Source of the DNA: Vicinamibacteria bacterium
GTDB taxonomy: Bacteria; Acidobacteriota; Vicinamibacteria; Fen-336
NCBI GenBank assembly: GCA_023701125.1
Contig: JAMPXO010000043.1
Coordinates: forward strand, 1-36,371
Reading direction: 5' to 3'
Length of the DNA: 36,371 nt
Of this stretch, positions 25,328-33,591 are shown piece after piece. Position numbers and translations under genes: made by a program. Position 1 is the first letter of the stretch, and each line of letters begins with the position of its first letter. The notes beneath the pieces are model-generated. The model was not told the DNA's origin, made no database searches, and worked only from the letters and a program-made list of their open reading frames with translations.

Positions 25328-26104
25328 TCACTCCCCGGGCCGCAGCGCCCGCGCATCGCCCGCGAGCACGGCCTCGACTCCGTCGGCGGTCTCGACCAGC
25401 AGCGCGCCGGTCGAGTCGAGGCCGCGGGCCACGCCGCGCAGCTCCCGGTCGCCCTGGCGCACCCGCACCGGCCGGCCCCACCAGTCCAGTGCGCGCGCCC
25501 GGAAGGCGCGCGTCACGTCGTCGGCCGGACCGGCGGCGGCGCGATCATACCAACCGCGGATCCGGGCCAGCAGCGCGGCCGCAGCGGTCGCAGCCGTCAC
25601 CGCGCGCGGCGCCGCCTCGGCCAGGCACGCGCCCGGCGGATCCGTGTCCGCCGGCGCGCTGACGACGTTGAGGCCGATGCCCAGCACCAGCGACTCGAGG
25701 CCGCGCGCCGAGGTGGAGGCTTCCAGCAGCAGCCCCGCCAGCTTGCGCTGGCGCCACCACACGTCGTTGGGCCACTTCAGGCGGGCGTCCACGCCCTGTT
25801 CCTCGAGCGCCTCCGCGAGGGCGACGCCGGCCGCGAGCGAGAGCAACGGCGCGCGCAACAGCGGCAGGGTCGTCGGCATCGCGATCGAGAGGTACAGGTT
25901 GCCGGGCGGGGACTGCCAGACGTTGCCGTGGCGACCGCGTCCGCCCCGCTGGAGCCCCGCCCGCAGGGCGGTCCACGGCGCGACGCCGGCGGCCTTCAGC
26001 GCGTCGTTCGTGGAGCCGATCTCCGCGGCGAACTGCAGCGGCGCGGGCCACGTCACGTCGCGCGCGGCGAGAGCCTCGGCGAGCTCGACATCGGGCGTGA
26101 TCAC
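25328..26104 (-). CDS. birA: Biotin--[acetyl-CoA-carboxylase] ligase
   Basis: 258-residue ligase that makes biotinyl-AMP and attaches biotin to the carboxyl-carrier protein. The GRGRHG loop (55-60), KWPNDV (110-115) and KLAGLLLE (121-128) motifs are intact, and STN near residue 31 is present. There is no N-terminal DNA-binding domain, so it is a monofunctional ligase without the BirA repressor role. The start is GTG 26102-26104, 10 bp after the nadC-like stop. Confidence 0.95.
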   Translation of the reverse strand: MITPDVELAEALAARDVTWPAPLQFAAEIGSTNDALKAAGVAPWTALRAGLQRGGRGRHGNVWQSPPGNLYLSIAMPTTLPLLRAPLLSLAAGVALAEALEEQGVDARLKWPNDVWWRQRKLAGLLLEASTSARGLESLVLGIGLNVVSAPADTDPPGACLAEAAPRAVTAATAAAALLARIRGWYDRAAAGPADDVTRAFRARALDWWGRPVRVRQGDRELRGVARGLDSTGALLVETADGVEAVLAGDARALRPGE

Positions 26105-26114
26105 GGGGGCGGGC

Positions 26115-26969
26115 TCAGGCGCCGGCGTCGAGCTCGAATGCCACCGCCGCGTGCGGAGCCGCGGCCGTCAGCGCGGCCACGCGCACCACGTCCACGCCGG
26201 CCTCGGCGAGCGCGCGGGCCTCCTCGGGATCGGCCGCGGCGGCCTCCACCGTGGCCCGCCCGGCGACCAGCGCCAGCGCGTCGCGGACCTGGACGACCGT
26301 CAAGGCCGGCAGCAGCAGCACCGCGGCGCCGGCCTCCAGCGCCTCCGGGATCTCCTCGAAGCGGCGCGGCGCCGCCATCACGTCGCGACCGCCCGCGCTG
26401 GCGACGGCGGCCTTGACGGCGACCGCCATGCCGCCCGCCGCCAGCACGTGGCCGCGCCCGACGCACAGGCCGGCGTCGAGCCCGTGGCGTGGCGCGACGC
26501 CACCACCCAGCTCGATCGCATGGCTCTCCAGGAAGCGCAGGCCCGGGGTGCTGACGCGGGTCCCGCGCACGCGGGCGCGGGTACCCGTCAAGGCCTCGAC
26601 GTAACGGCGGGTCAGGGTCGCGACGCCGGACAGGCGGCCGAGGAAGTTCAGCACGACGCGCTCGGCGGAGATCAGCGCCCGCGCCCGGCCCTCGACGCGG
26701 GCCAGCACGGTACCGGCCTCCGCGTCGAGGCCGTCCGCCAGCACGCCTTCCCAGCGGAACTCCGGGTCGAGGTGGCGGAACGCGAGAGCGGCCGCGTCGA
26801 GGCCGGCCACCACCAGCGGCTGGCGCGCGACCAGCGCCCCGGTCGCCATCACGTGCTCGGGCACGACCCGCGACGTGGTCAGGTCCCCGGCTCCGAGGTC
26901 CTCCTCGAGGGCGGCGACCACCGCGGCACGGATCCGCCGCGGGTCGAGCATCGGGGCGGTGTGGGTCAT
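26115..26969 (-). CDS. nadC: NadC-like protein with degenerate active site (quinolinate phosphoribosyltransferase family)
   Basis: 284 residues with the normal NadC length and fold markers: EEDLGAGDLT (22-31), ERVVLNFLGRLSGVAT (103-118) and TPGLRFLESHAIELGGG. The family makes nicotinate mononucleotide from quinolinate and PRPP. Many catalytic residues differ from the family pattern: DTRK is GTRV (136-139; Lys to Val139), NHR is APR (159-161; His to Pro160), LIKDNH is CVGRGH (169-174; Lys to Gly171), LDN is LPA (220-222; Asp to Pro221), EASGG is EAAAA, and GALTHS is AALTAA. The changes are spread in frame, so they are not a frameshift. It sits in the expected valS-nadC-birA-coaX order with a good Shine-Dalgarno. 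It may be inactive, regulatory, or have a changed substrate. Confidence 0.85.
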   Translation of the reverse strand: MTHTAPMLDPRRIRAAVVAALEEDLGAGDLTTSRVVPEHVMATGALVARQPLVVAGLDAAALAFRHLDPEFRWEGVLADGLDAEAGTVLARVEGRARALISAERVVLNFLGRLSGVATLTRRYVEALTGTRARVRGTRVSTPGLRFLESHAIELGGGVAPRHGLDAGLCVGRGHVLAAGGMAVAVKAAVASAGGRDVMAAPRRFEEIPEALEAGAAVLLLPALTVVQVRDALALVAGRATVEAAAADPEEARALAEAGVDVVRVAALTAAAPHAAVAFELDAGA

Positions 26970-26988
26970 GGCGTCCCCCTTCGGAGCC

Positions 26989-29655
26989 CTAGTTTGCTCC
27001 CGCTTCGCCTCCGGCTGGCGGTGGCAGCGGGGCCAGCTCGAGGGCGGTCACGGCCAGCTCGGCCCCGGCCTCGGTGACGAGCTCCACGCGCGGGGCGCGG
27101 GTTGCGGAAGCGAGGTCGGCGAGCCCGTGGTCGAGGGCGCGCGAGAGCTCGGGGTCCGCCCGCAGCACGAGCCGGGTCAGGTGGCGGCCGACGGAGGCCT
27201 GGGCCCCGGTTTTGGCACGATGCACGGCTTCCAGCGCGGCCGCCACGGCGTCGAACGCCGCAGCGTCGTCCAGCGTGGCGCCGATCGCCGCCCACTCGCC
27301 CGCCACGGGCCAGCTCGCGCGATGGACGCTGGGCGACGCGCCGGGGTCGGCCGCGAAGCGCCACGACCAGACCTCCTCCGCCACGTACGGCACGTACGGT
27401 GCGAGCAGGCGCACCAGCGCGTGCAGCCCGAGCCGCATCGACGCCACCGCGCTGGCGCGCCCGGCCGGGTCGCTTTCGTCGCGGGCGCGGTTCTTCACGA
27501 TCTCGATGTACGCGTCGGTGAAGCGGCTCCAGAAGAAGCGCTCGATGGCGTCGAGCGCCGTCGCGTAGTCCATCTCCTCGAGCGCGGCGGAAGCCCGCTC
27601 GACGGTCTCGCGCAGGCGGAACTGGAAGCCCTTGTCGACCGGGTGGGTGATCGCGCTGGCGTCGCCCGCCTCGCCGAGGCCGAGCACCAGCTTGCCGGCG
27701 TTGAACAGCTTGGTCACCAGCCGGCGGCCGACCTTCAGCACCTTTTCGTCGAAGGCCGTGTCGACCCCGAGCTTGGCGGACAGCGACCAGTAACGGACCG
27801 CGTCCGATCCGTAGCTGTCGAGCAGGTGCATCGGCGTCAGCACGTTGCCCTTGCTCTTCGACATCTTCTTGCGGTCGGGGTCGAGCACCCAGCCGGAGAT
27901 CGCGACGTTGCGCCACGGGATCTCGCGGTCGTGCAGCCAGGCCTTGGCGATCGTGTAGAACGCCCAGGTGCGGATGATCTCGTGGCTCTGCGGGCGCACG
28001 TCCATCGGGAACAGCTTCTTGTGACGCTCGGGCGCGTCGATCCACTGCGTGGCGAGCTGCGGCGTCATCGACGACGTGAACCAGGTATCGAACACGTCGT
28101 TCTCGGCCGTGAAGCCGCCGGGCTGGTCGCGCTGGCTCTCGCTGTAGCCCAGGGGCAGGTCCGTCGTCGGATCGACGGGCATCGCCTCCGGCGCCGCGAC
28201 GATCGCGCGCTCGTACTCGGGCCGGCCCGCCGCGTCGAGCGGGTACCAGACCGGGAACGGCACGCCGAAGTAGCGCTGGCGGCTGATGCACCAGTCGAGG
28301 TTCAGGTTCTCGGTCCAGTTCCTGAACCGCAGCCGCATGAAGTCGGGGTGCCAGGTGATGCGGTCGCCGGCCTCGATCAGCTCCTGCTTGTGGTCGAGCA
28401 CGCGCACGAACCACTGGCGGGTGGTGATGAACTCGAGTGGGCGGTCGCCCTTCTCGAAGAACTTCACGGGGTGCTCGATCACCTTCGGCTCGGCCTGCAG
28501 CGGCGCCTCGTGGACCGCGGTCGCCGAGCCGGCGGGGTCGCGCAGCGACTCGACGATCCGCTTCTGCGCCTCCTTCACCGACTGCCCCACCAGTCGCTCG
28601 TAGTAGGCGTTGGCCTCGTCGGCCTTCTCCGAGGGCCAGCCCTCGCTGCCGAAGACGACCTTCTCGAGCCGGCCGCCGCGGTCGACGATCTGGCGCAGCG
28701 GCAGCTTCTCGTCGCGCCACCAGATCACGTCGGTGGCATCGCCGAACGTGCAGACCATCAGGATGCCGGTGCCCTTCTCGGGGTCGACCAGCGGGCTCGG
28801 GAAGATGCGCACCGGGACCCGGAACAGCGGCGTGACCGCCTCGCGTCCGAACAGCGACTTGTAGCGCTCGTCCTCCGGGTGGGCGGCGACGCCGACGCAG
28901 GCCGGCAGCAGCTCCGGCCGCGTGGTCGAGATGACGAAGCTCTCCTCCGAGCCCTTCACGCCGAAGCGCAGGTCGTGGTACGCGCCGCGCATCGGCCGGT
29001 CCTCGACCTCGGCCTGGGCCACCGCGGTGCGGAAGTCGACGTCCCACATCGTGGGCGCCTCGTGGCTGTAGGCCTCGCCCTTCTTCACCAGGTCGAGGAA
29101 CGAGAGCTGGGCGATGCGCCGCGAGTGCTTCGAGATCGTCGAGTACTCGAGCGCCCAGTCGACCGACAGCGCGAGCCGCTGCCACAGCGCCTTGAACGCC
29201 TTCTCGTCCTCGTGGGTCAGTTGCAGGCACAGCTCGATGAAGTCGGCGCGCGAGACCTTCGTCGGCGGCTGCTTGCGGGTCGCGTCGTCCGCCATCTCGA
29301 ACCTGCGACCGGGCTGCGACGGCACGCCCGCCTCGCAGCGGACGTGGAAGTAGTTCTGGACCCGGCGCTCGGTCGGCAGGCCGTTGTCATCCCAGCCCAT
29401 CGGGTAGAACACGTTGCGGCCCTGCATCCGGCGGTGGCGGGCCAGCACGTCGGTCTGCGTGTAGCTGAACACGTGGCCGACGTGCAGCGAGCCCGAGACC
29501 GTGGGCGGCGGCGTGTCGACGACGTAGCGCGGCCCGGTCCCCTGTTCGTCGTAGCGGTAGGTCCCGTCCTGCGCCCACTGCTGGTCCCACTTCTGCTCGG
29601 CGGCGGCCGAGTCGAAGTGCGGTGGGAGCGTGGCGACGTCGACCGGAGTGGGCAT
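26989..29655 (-). CDS. valS: Valine--tRNA ligase
   Basis: 888-residue class I synthetase charging tRNA-Val. It has the HIGH-like HVGH in PPPTVSGSLHVGHVFSY, an editing (CP1) domain, the WFTSSMTP segment, and KMSKS in KKMSKSKGN. PPPTVSGSLHVGH and the continuation GWDDNGLPTERRVQN match the actinobacterial/rickettsial/archaeal-like ValRS class rather than the E. coli type (PPPNVTGSLHMGH), and a C-terminal coiled-coil arm is not evident. The start ATG 29653-29655 has GAGAGG upstream; the in-frame ATG at 29697 is less likely. First gene of the valS-nadC-birA-coaX block. Confidence 0.95.
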   Translation of the reverse strand: MPTPVDVATLPPHFDSAAAEQKWDQQWAQDGTYRYDEQGTGPRYVVDTPPPTVSGSLHVGHVFSYTQTDVLARHRRMQGRNVFYPMGWDDNGLPTERRVQNYFHVRCEAGVPSQPGRRFEMADDATRKQPPTKVSRADFIELCLQLTHEDEKAFKALWQRLALSVDWALEYSTISKHSRRIAQLSFLDLVKKGEAYSHEAPTMWDVDFRTAVAQAEVEDRPMRGAYHDLRFGVKGSEESFVISTTRPELLPACVGVAAHPEDERYKSLFGREAVTPLFRVPVRIFPSPLVDPEKGTGILMVCTFGDATDVIWWRDEKLPLRQIVDRGGRLEKVVFGSEGWPSEKADEANAYYERLVGQSVKEAQKRIVESLRDPAGSATAVHEAPLQAEPKVIEHPVKFFEKGDRPLEFITTRQWFVRVLDHKQELIEAGDRITWHPDFMRLRFRNWTENLNLDWCISRQRYFGVPFPVWYPLDAAGRPEYERAIVAAPEAMPVDPTTDLPLGYSESQRDQPGGFTAENDVFDTWFTSSMTPQLATQWIDAPERHKKLFPMDVRPQSHEIIRTWAFYTIAKAWLHDREIPWRNVAISGWVLDPDRKKMSKSKGNVLTPMHLLDSYGSDAVRYWSLSAKLGVDTAFDEKVLKVGRRLVTKLFNAGKLVLGLGEAGDASAITHPVDKGFQFRLRETVERASAALEEMDYATALDAIERFFWSRFTDAYIEIVKNRARDESDPAGRASAVASMRLGLHALVRLLAPYVPYVAEEVWSWRFAADPGASPSVHRASWPVAGEWAAIGATLDDAAAFDAVAAALEAVHRAKTGAQASVGRHLTRLVLRADPELSRALDHGLADLASATRAPRVELVTEAGAELAVTALELAPLPPPAGGEAGAN

Positions 29656-29761
29656 GAATCCTCTCGGGGCCGCGGCATCCCCGACAGGCTCGCGCACGTC
29701 TCGTCGTCGGCGCGCCCCGGAGATGCGGGCGTCTGGTTCGGAGCGGGTTTGACGGGAAAGG

Positions 29762-31405
29762 CTAGAGCGCGGCCAACTCGGACTTGAGCCGCTCGATCTC
29801 CTTGCGGATCAGGCTCTCGGCGAGGTCGGGGATCACCTCCCACGCGATCTCGCGGATCACCTTCTCGGACACCTGCGCGACCACGCGCTGGGCGATCTTC
29901 TCGACCATGTCCGCCGGCACGCCGATCTCGGCAGCGGCCGAGGGCGCCGGAGCCGCCACGGCGGCGGCGACGGCCGCGGGCGCGACGTCGGCGAAGCTGG
30001 CCGCGGCGACCGCGGGCGCGGCGGGAGCCGCGAACGAAGGCTCGGGCTCGGATGCGAGCGCTGGCGGCGCGGCCTCGAAGGCCGCCGCCGCGGGCGCGGA
30101 CTCCTCGGCCGGGCTCTCGAAGGTCGGCATCTCGGGCGCCGCCTCGAACGTGGGGACGGGCATCTCCCCGGCCTCGAACGCGGTTGCCGCCGGCTCCTCG
30201 GCCGGCGCCGCCTCGAACGCGGGCGCCTCGGCCTCGAAGGCCGGGGCCTCGGGGGCTGCCGCGAACTCCTCGACGGGTGCGGGCGCCGCCTCCGGCTCCT
30301 CGAGTTCCGCGAAGGAGGCGGCCTCGGGCGCAGGCGCTTCGTAAGCGGCCGCGGGCGCGGTGGCGTACTCGCCCGCCGCCTCCTCCTCGAGAGCCTCCGG
30401 CTCGTAGGCCGGCGCGGCGGCTTCGACCGGCGCCTCGGGCGCGGGCTCGAAGTCCATCTCCGGCGCGGCAGCTTCGGACTCTTCGATCGCGGAGCCGGCT
30501 TCGGCGCGCGCGGCCTCGCTCGCGGCGTGGGCGCGCTCCTCCACCGACACTTCGACGGTGGGCTGCGCCCAAGGCAGCGTCTGCGAGGGAGCGGCATCGT
30601 ATTCTTCGGCGACCGCCGCCGCCGCGTACTCCTCGGCGACCGGGGCCGGCTCGTAGACGGGAGCTTCGCCGAGGCCCAGCGAGGCGCGTTCGTCGTCGCC
30701 GACGGCGGGCTCCGCCTCTGCGGCCGGAGCGTACAGGTCCTGGTCGAGAGCCGCCGCGGGTTCCTCCGGCGGCGCGACCTCGTAGCCGGCCTCCTCCAGG
30801 AACTCATCGGCAGGCGCGGCCTCGGCCGCTGCGGTCTCTTCGGCCTGCAGCGCGTCGGCGAAGGCGGGCGCCGCTTCGGGCGCTTCTTCGTAGACGAACT
30901 CGTTCGCGCCGGCGGCCTCGACGGGCGCCTCCTCGGCGACGAACTCGTCGAGCGGCTCCGGAGCGACCGGCGCGGGTGGCGGGGCCACCGGCACGGTCGC
31001 CGCGGCCACGGGCGCCGGGCGCGCCGCGCGGGCCTGGGCCTGGTTGAGCAGGTCCTTGACCTTGGCGATCAGCGCCTGCGGCTCGAACGGCTTGGCCAGG
31101 TAGCCGTCGGCACCGACCTTGTTCGCCTTGTCCTGGTCGAACGGCTCGAACGCGCCGGTCAGCAGCAGCACGGGAACGCCGGCGAGGGCAGGCGACTTCT
31201 TGATGTGGTCGCAGACCTCGTAGCCGTCCTTCTCCGGCATGATGATGTCGCACAGGACGATGTCCGGGCGCATCTCGGCGAGCCGCTCGAGCGCCAGCCG
31301 GCCGTTGCCGACGGTCGTGACCTCGAAGTCCTCGTCGGAGAAGGTCAGCTCGATGACCTTCTGGATGGTGATGCTGTCGTCGGCCAGGAGGATCTTCTTG
31401 CCCAT
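29762..31405 (-). CDS. Response regulator with a very long Ala/Pro/Glu-rich linker
   Basis: 547 residues. A canonical receiver domain (1-122) has Asp9/Asp10, phosphoacceptor Asp53, Thr83 and Lys105. Residues about 125-490 are a low-complexity, strongly acidic Ala/Pro/Glu linker. The last 50 residues are a well-ordered amphipathic segment, MVEKIAQRVVAQVSEKVI then REIAWEVIPDLAESLIRKEI, which looks like an interaction helix. No DNA-binding or enzymatic output is present. The design resembles FrzS/RomR-type polarity regulators in Myxococcus, so a role in localisation or motility is possible but not shown. It has its own strong promoter (31448-31476) and a GAGGAG Shine-Dalgarno. Confidence 0.85.
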   Translation of the reverse strand: MGKKILLADDSITIQKVIELTFSDEDFEVTTVGNGRLALERLAEMRPDIVLCDIIMPEKDGYEVCDHIKKSPALAGVPVLLLTGAFEPFDQDKANKVGADGYLAKPFEPQALIAKVKDLLNQAQARAARPAPVAAATVPVAPPPAPVAPEPLDEFVAEEAPVEAAGANEFVYEEAPEAAPAFADALQAEETAAAEAAPADEFLEEAGYEVAPPEEPAAALDQDLYAPAAEAEPAVGDDERASLGLGEAPVYEPAPVAEEYAAAAVAEEYDAAPSQTLPWAQPTVEVSVEERAHAASEAARAEAGSAIEESEAAAPEMDFEPAPEAPVEAAAPAYEPEALEEEAAGEYATAPAAAYEAPAPEAASFAELEEPEAAPAPVEEFAAAPEAPAFEAEAPAFEAAPAEEPAATAFEAGEMPVPTFEAAPEMPTFESPAEESAPAAAAFEAAPPALASEPEPSFAAPAAPAVAAASFADVAPAAVAAAVAAPAPSAAAEIGVPADMVEKIAQRVVAQVSEKVIREIAWEVIPDLAESLIRKEIERLKSELAAL

Positions 31406-31447
31406 CGGCTTCTCCTCGAGAACGCCTGAAACGGATTGGTGGGCCTG

Positions 31448-31476
31448 AAGATAGACGCCCGCGGTTAAAGTGTCAA
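31448..31476 (-). promoter_or_regulatory. Strong sigma-70-type promoter for the long-linker response regulator
   Basis: Minus strand TTGACA (31471-31476, full consensus), 17-bp spacer, TATCTT (31448-31453). The start would be about 35 bp upstream of the ATG at 31405. Confidence 0.75.
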
Positions 31477-31498
31477 CGGAGCCCCGCGGAGGCCTGAC

Positions 31499-31903
31499 TC
31501 AGGCGGCGACGGCGCGGACCTGGTCGACGATGTCCTGGAGCGAGGCTCCGGGCAGGAACACCCCGGCCACGCCCAGCTTCTGCAGTTCGGGAATGTCCTG
31601 CGCGGGGATGATGCCGCCGACCACGAGCTTCACGTCGCCCATCTGCTTTTCCTTGAGCAGGGCCACGATCCGCTCGCAGATCGGCAAGTGCGCGCCGGAC
31701 AGGATCGACAGCCCGATCACGTCGGCGTCCTCCTGCGCGGCCGCGGCCACGATCTGCTCCGGGCTCTGGCGCAGCCCCGTGTAGATCACCTCCATGCCGG
31801 CGTCGCGCAGCGCCCGCGCGACCACCTTCGCCCCGCGGTCGTGCCCGTCGAGGCCCGGCTTCGCCACCACTACCCGGATCTTGCGGCCCGTGTCGTTGTC
31901 CAT
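31499..31903 (-). CDS. icmB: B12-binding small subunit of an acyl-CoA mutase
   Basis: 134-residue cobalamin-binding subunit of a split mutase. The DxHxxG motif (Asp19, His21, Gly24 in [10 protein letters not shown], His as the lower axial cobalt ligand), GLSILSGAH and the [11 protein letters not shown] segment define the B12 domain. It acts with the large subunit encoded 20 bp upstream. The length of about 135 residues matches the small subunits of IcmA/IcmB and other split mutases. ATG 31901-31903 has GAGGAGAAG upstream. The sequence of this subunit alone does not decide substrate; the large subunit points to isobutyryl-CoA. Confidence 0.85.
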   Translation of the reverse strand: MDNDTGRKIRVVVAKPGLDGHDRGAKVVARALRDAGMEVIYTGLRQSPEQIVAAAAQEDADVIGLSILSGAHLPICERIVALLKEKQMGDVKLVVGGIIPAQDIPELQKLGVAGVFLPGASLQDIVDQVRAVAA

Positions 31904-31923
31904 TGCTGCTTCTCCTCGGGACC

Positions 31924-33546
31924 CTAGAAAGTCGGGGCTTCCTCGTATTCGCCCCAGACCTCGCGCAGCGCGTCGCACATCTCGCCGATCGTCGCATAGG
32001 CGCGCGAGGCTTCGAGGATCGGGTACATCAGGTTGTCGCTGCCGCGTGCGGTGTCCTTGAGCTTCGCCAGCGCCTTCTCCACGCGCTCGTTGTCGCGGGT
32101 CGCGCGCAGCGCTTCGACCCGAGCGGTCTGCTCGCGGGCCGTCGTCTCGTCGATGTAGAGGATCGGCATCGGCTTCTCGTCCATCACGTAGTCGTTGACG
32201 CCGACGACGATCTTCTCCTTGCGCTCGACCGCCTTCTGGAACTGGAACGAGGCCTCGCCGATCTCGCGCTGCGGGAAGCCGCGCTCGACCGCCGCCACCA
32301 TGCCGCCCATCGCATCGATCTTGCGGAAGTACTCGAGCGCGTCGGCCTCGATCTCGTTGGTCAGCTTCTCGACGAACCACGAGCCGCCCAGCGGGTCGGC
32401 GGCGTTGATCACGCCCGTCTCGTCGGCCACGATTTGCTGCGTGCGCAGCGCGATCGTCACCGCCTCCTCGGTCGGCAGCGCCAGCGCCTCGTCGAGCGAG
32501 TTCGTGTGCAGCGACTGCGTGCCGCCCATCACCGCGGCCAGCGCCTGCAGCGCGGTGCGCGCGACGTTGTTGTAGGGCTGCTGCGCGGTCAGGCTGACGC
32601 CGGCCGTCTGGGTGTGGAAGCGAAGCATCAGCGAACGCGGGTTCTTCGCCCCGAAGCGCTCCTTCATCGTGCGCGCCCAGATCCGGCGTGCCGCGCGGAA
32701 CTTGGCGATCTCCTCGAAGAAGTCCGAGTGCGAGTTGAAGAAGAAGGACAGCCGCGGCGCGAAGCTGTCGACGTCCATGCCGGCGTCGACGCACCACTGC
32801 ACGTACTCGATGCCGTCGCGCAGCGTGAAGGCCAGCTCCTGCGCCGCCGTCGAGCCCGCCTCGCGAATGTGGTAGCCCGAGATCGAGATCGAGTTCCACT
32901 TCGGCATGTGGTCGGTGCAGTACTGGATCATGTCGACGATCAGCCGCATCGACGGCCGGGGCGGGAAGATGTACTCCTTCTGGGCGATGAACTCCTTGAG
33001 GATGTCCGCCTGCACGGTGCCCGAGAGCTGCGCCTGCGGCACGCCCTGCTTCTCGCCGACCAGGATGTAGAACGCGACCAGCATCGCCGCGGGCGAGTTG
33101 ATCGTCATCGAGGTCGAGACCTCGCCGAGCGGGATGCCGTCGAACAGCGTCTCCATGTCGGCGAGCGACGTCACCGCGACGCCGCACTTCCCCACCTCGC
33201 CCAGCGACAGCGGGTGGTCGGGGTCGCGGCCCATCAGCGTCGGCAGGTCGAACGCCACCGACAGGCCGGCGCCGCCGTTGGCGAGCAGGTACTTGAAGCG
33301 CTCGTTGGTCTGCGCCGCCGAGCCGAAGCCCGCGAACTGGCGCATCGTCCACACCTTGCCGCGGTACATGGTCGGGTGCACGCCGCGGGTGTACGGGAAC
33401 TGCCCGGGGTCGCCGAGGTCGCGCGCGTAGTCGAGGTCCTTCACGTCCTCGGGCCGGTACAGCGGCCGGATCTCGCGGCCGGAGATCGTCGTGAACGGTC
33501 GCGTGCGCGCGGCGGGCGCCGCCTTCTCGTCGAGGACCTTGCTCAT
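31924..33546 (-). CDS. icmA: Acyl-CoA mutase large subunit, predicted isobutyryl-CoA mutase (methylmalonyl-CoA mutase family)
   Basis: 540-residue TIM-barrel subunit of a B12-dependent mutase, missing the B12 domain, which is separate (icmB). The family core is complete: [10 protein letters not shown], the [13 protein letters not shown] segment, [16 protein letters not shown] and [17 protein letters not shown]. Two specificity positions decide substrate: methylmalonyl-CoA mutase has Tyr89 and Arg207, isobutyryl-CoA mutase has Phe80 and Gln198, 118 residues apart in both. Here they are Phe71 and Gln189, again 118 apart, so isobutyryl-CoA to n-butyryl-CoA interconversion is predicted. It would be annotated as methylmalonyl-CoA mutase by similarity alone. 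AGGAG precedes the ATG. No MeaB-like chaperone or epimerase is near. Confidence 0.8.
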   Translation of the reverse strand: MSKVLDEKAAPAARTRPFTTISGREIRPLYRPEDVKDLDYARDLGDPGQFPYTRGVHPTMYRGKVWTMRQFAGFGSAAQTNERFKYLLANGGAGLSVAFDLPTLMGRDPDHPLSLGEVGKCGVAVTSLADMETLFDGIPLGEVSTSMTINSPAAMLVAFYILVGEKQGVPQAQLSGTVQADILKEFIAQKEYIFPPRPSMRLIVDMIQYCTDHMPKWNSISISGYHIREAGSTAAQELAFTLRDGIEYVQWCVDAGMDVDSFAPRLSFFFNSHSDFFEEIAKFRAARRIWARTMKERFGAKNPRSLMLRFHTQTAGVSLTAQQPYNNVARTALQALAAVMGGTQSLHTNSLDEALALPTEEAVTIALRTQQIVADETGVINAADPLGGSWFVEKLTNEIEADALEYFRKIDAMGGMVAAVERGFPQREIGEASFQFQKAVERKEKIVVGVNDYVMDEKPMPILYIDETTAREQTARVEALRATRDNERVEKALAKLKDTARGSDNLMYPILEASRAYATIGEMCDALREVWGEYEEAPTF

Positions 33547-33569
33547 TCTTTCGCTCCTGCGAAGCGCCT

Positions 33570-33575
33570 ATTGTA
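33570..33575 (-). promoter_or_regulatory. Possible -10 element for the acyl-CoA mutase operon
   Basis: TACAAT in the 45-bp gap before the mutase gene, with a start about 17 nt upstream of the ATG. No convincing -35; that region lies in the end of the glycosyltransferase gene. Confidence 0.25.
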
Positions 33576-33591
33576 CGAGCCTTGCGGCGCT

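Noticed and set aside
26115-26969. Frameshift as the reason for the odd NadC residues
   Set aside because: Conserved blocks before, between and after the altered motifs stay in one frame; the codons at the altered sites were re-read from the minus strand and hold.
29857-30807. Pro/Arg-rich repeat-like reading frames
   Set aside because: Out-of-frame readings of the low-complexity linker of the response regulator; not a DNA tandem repeat array.
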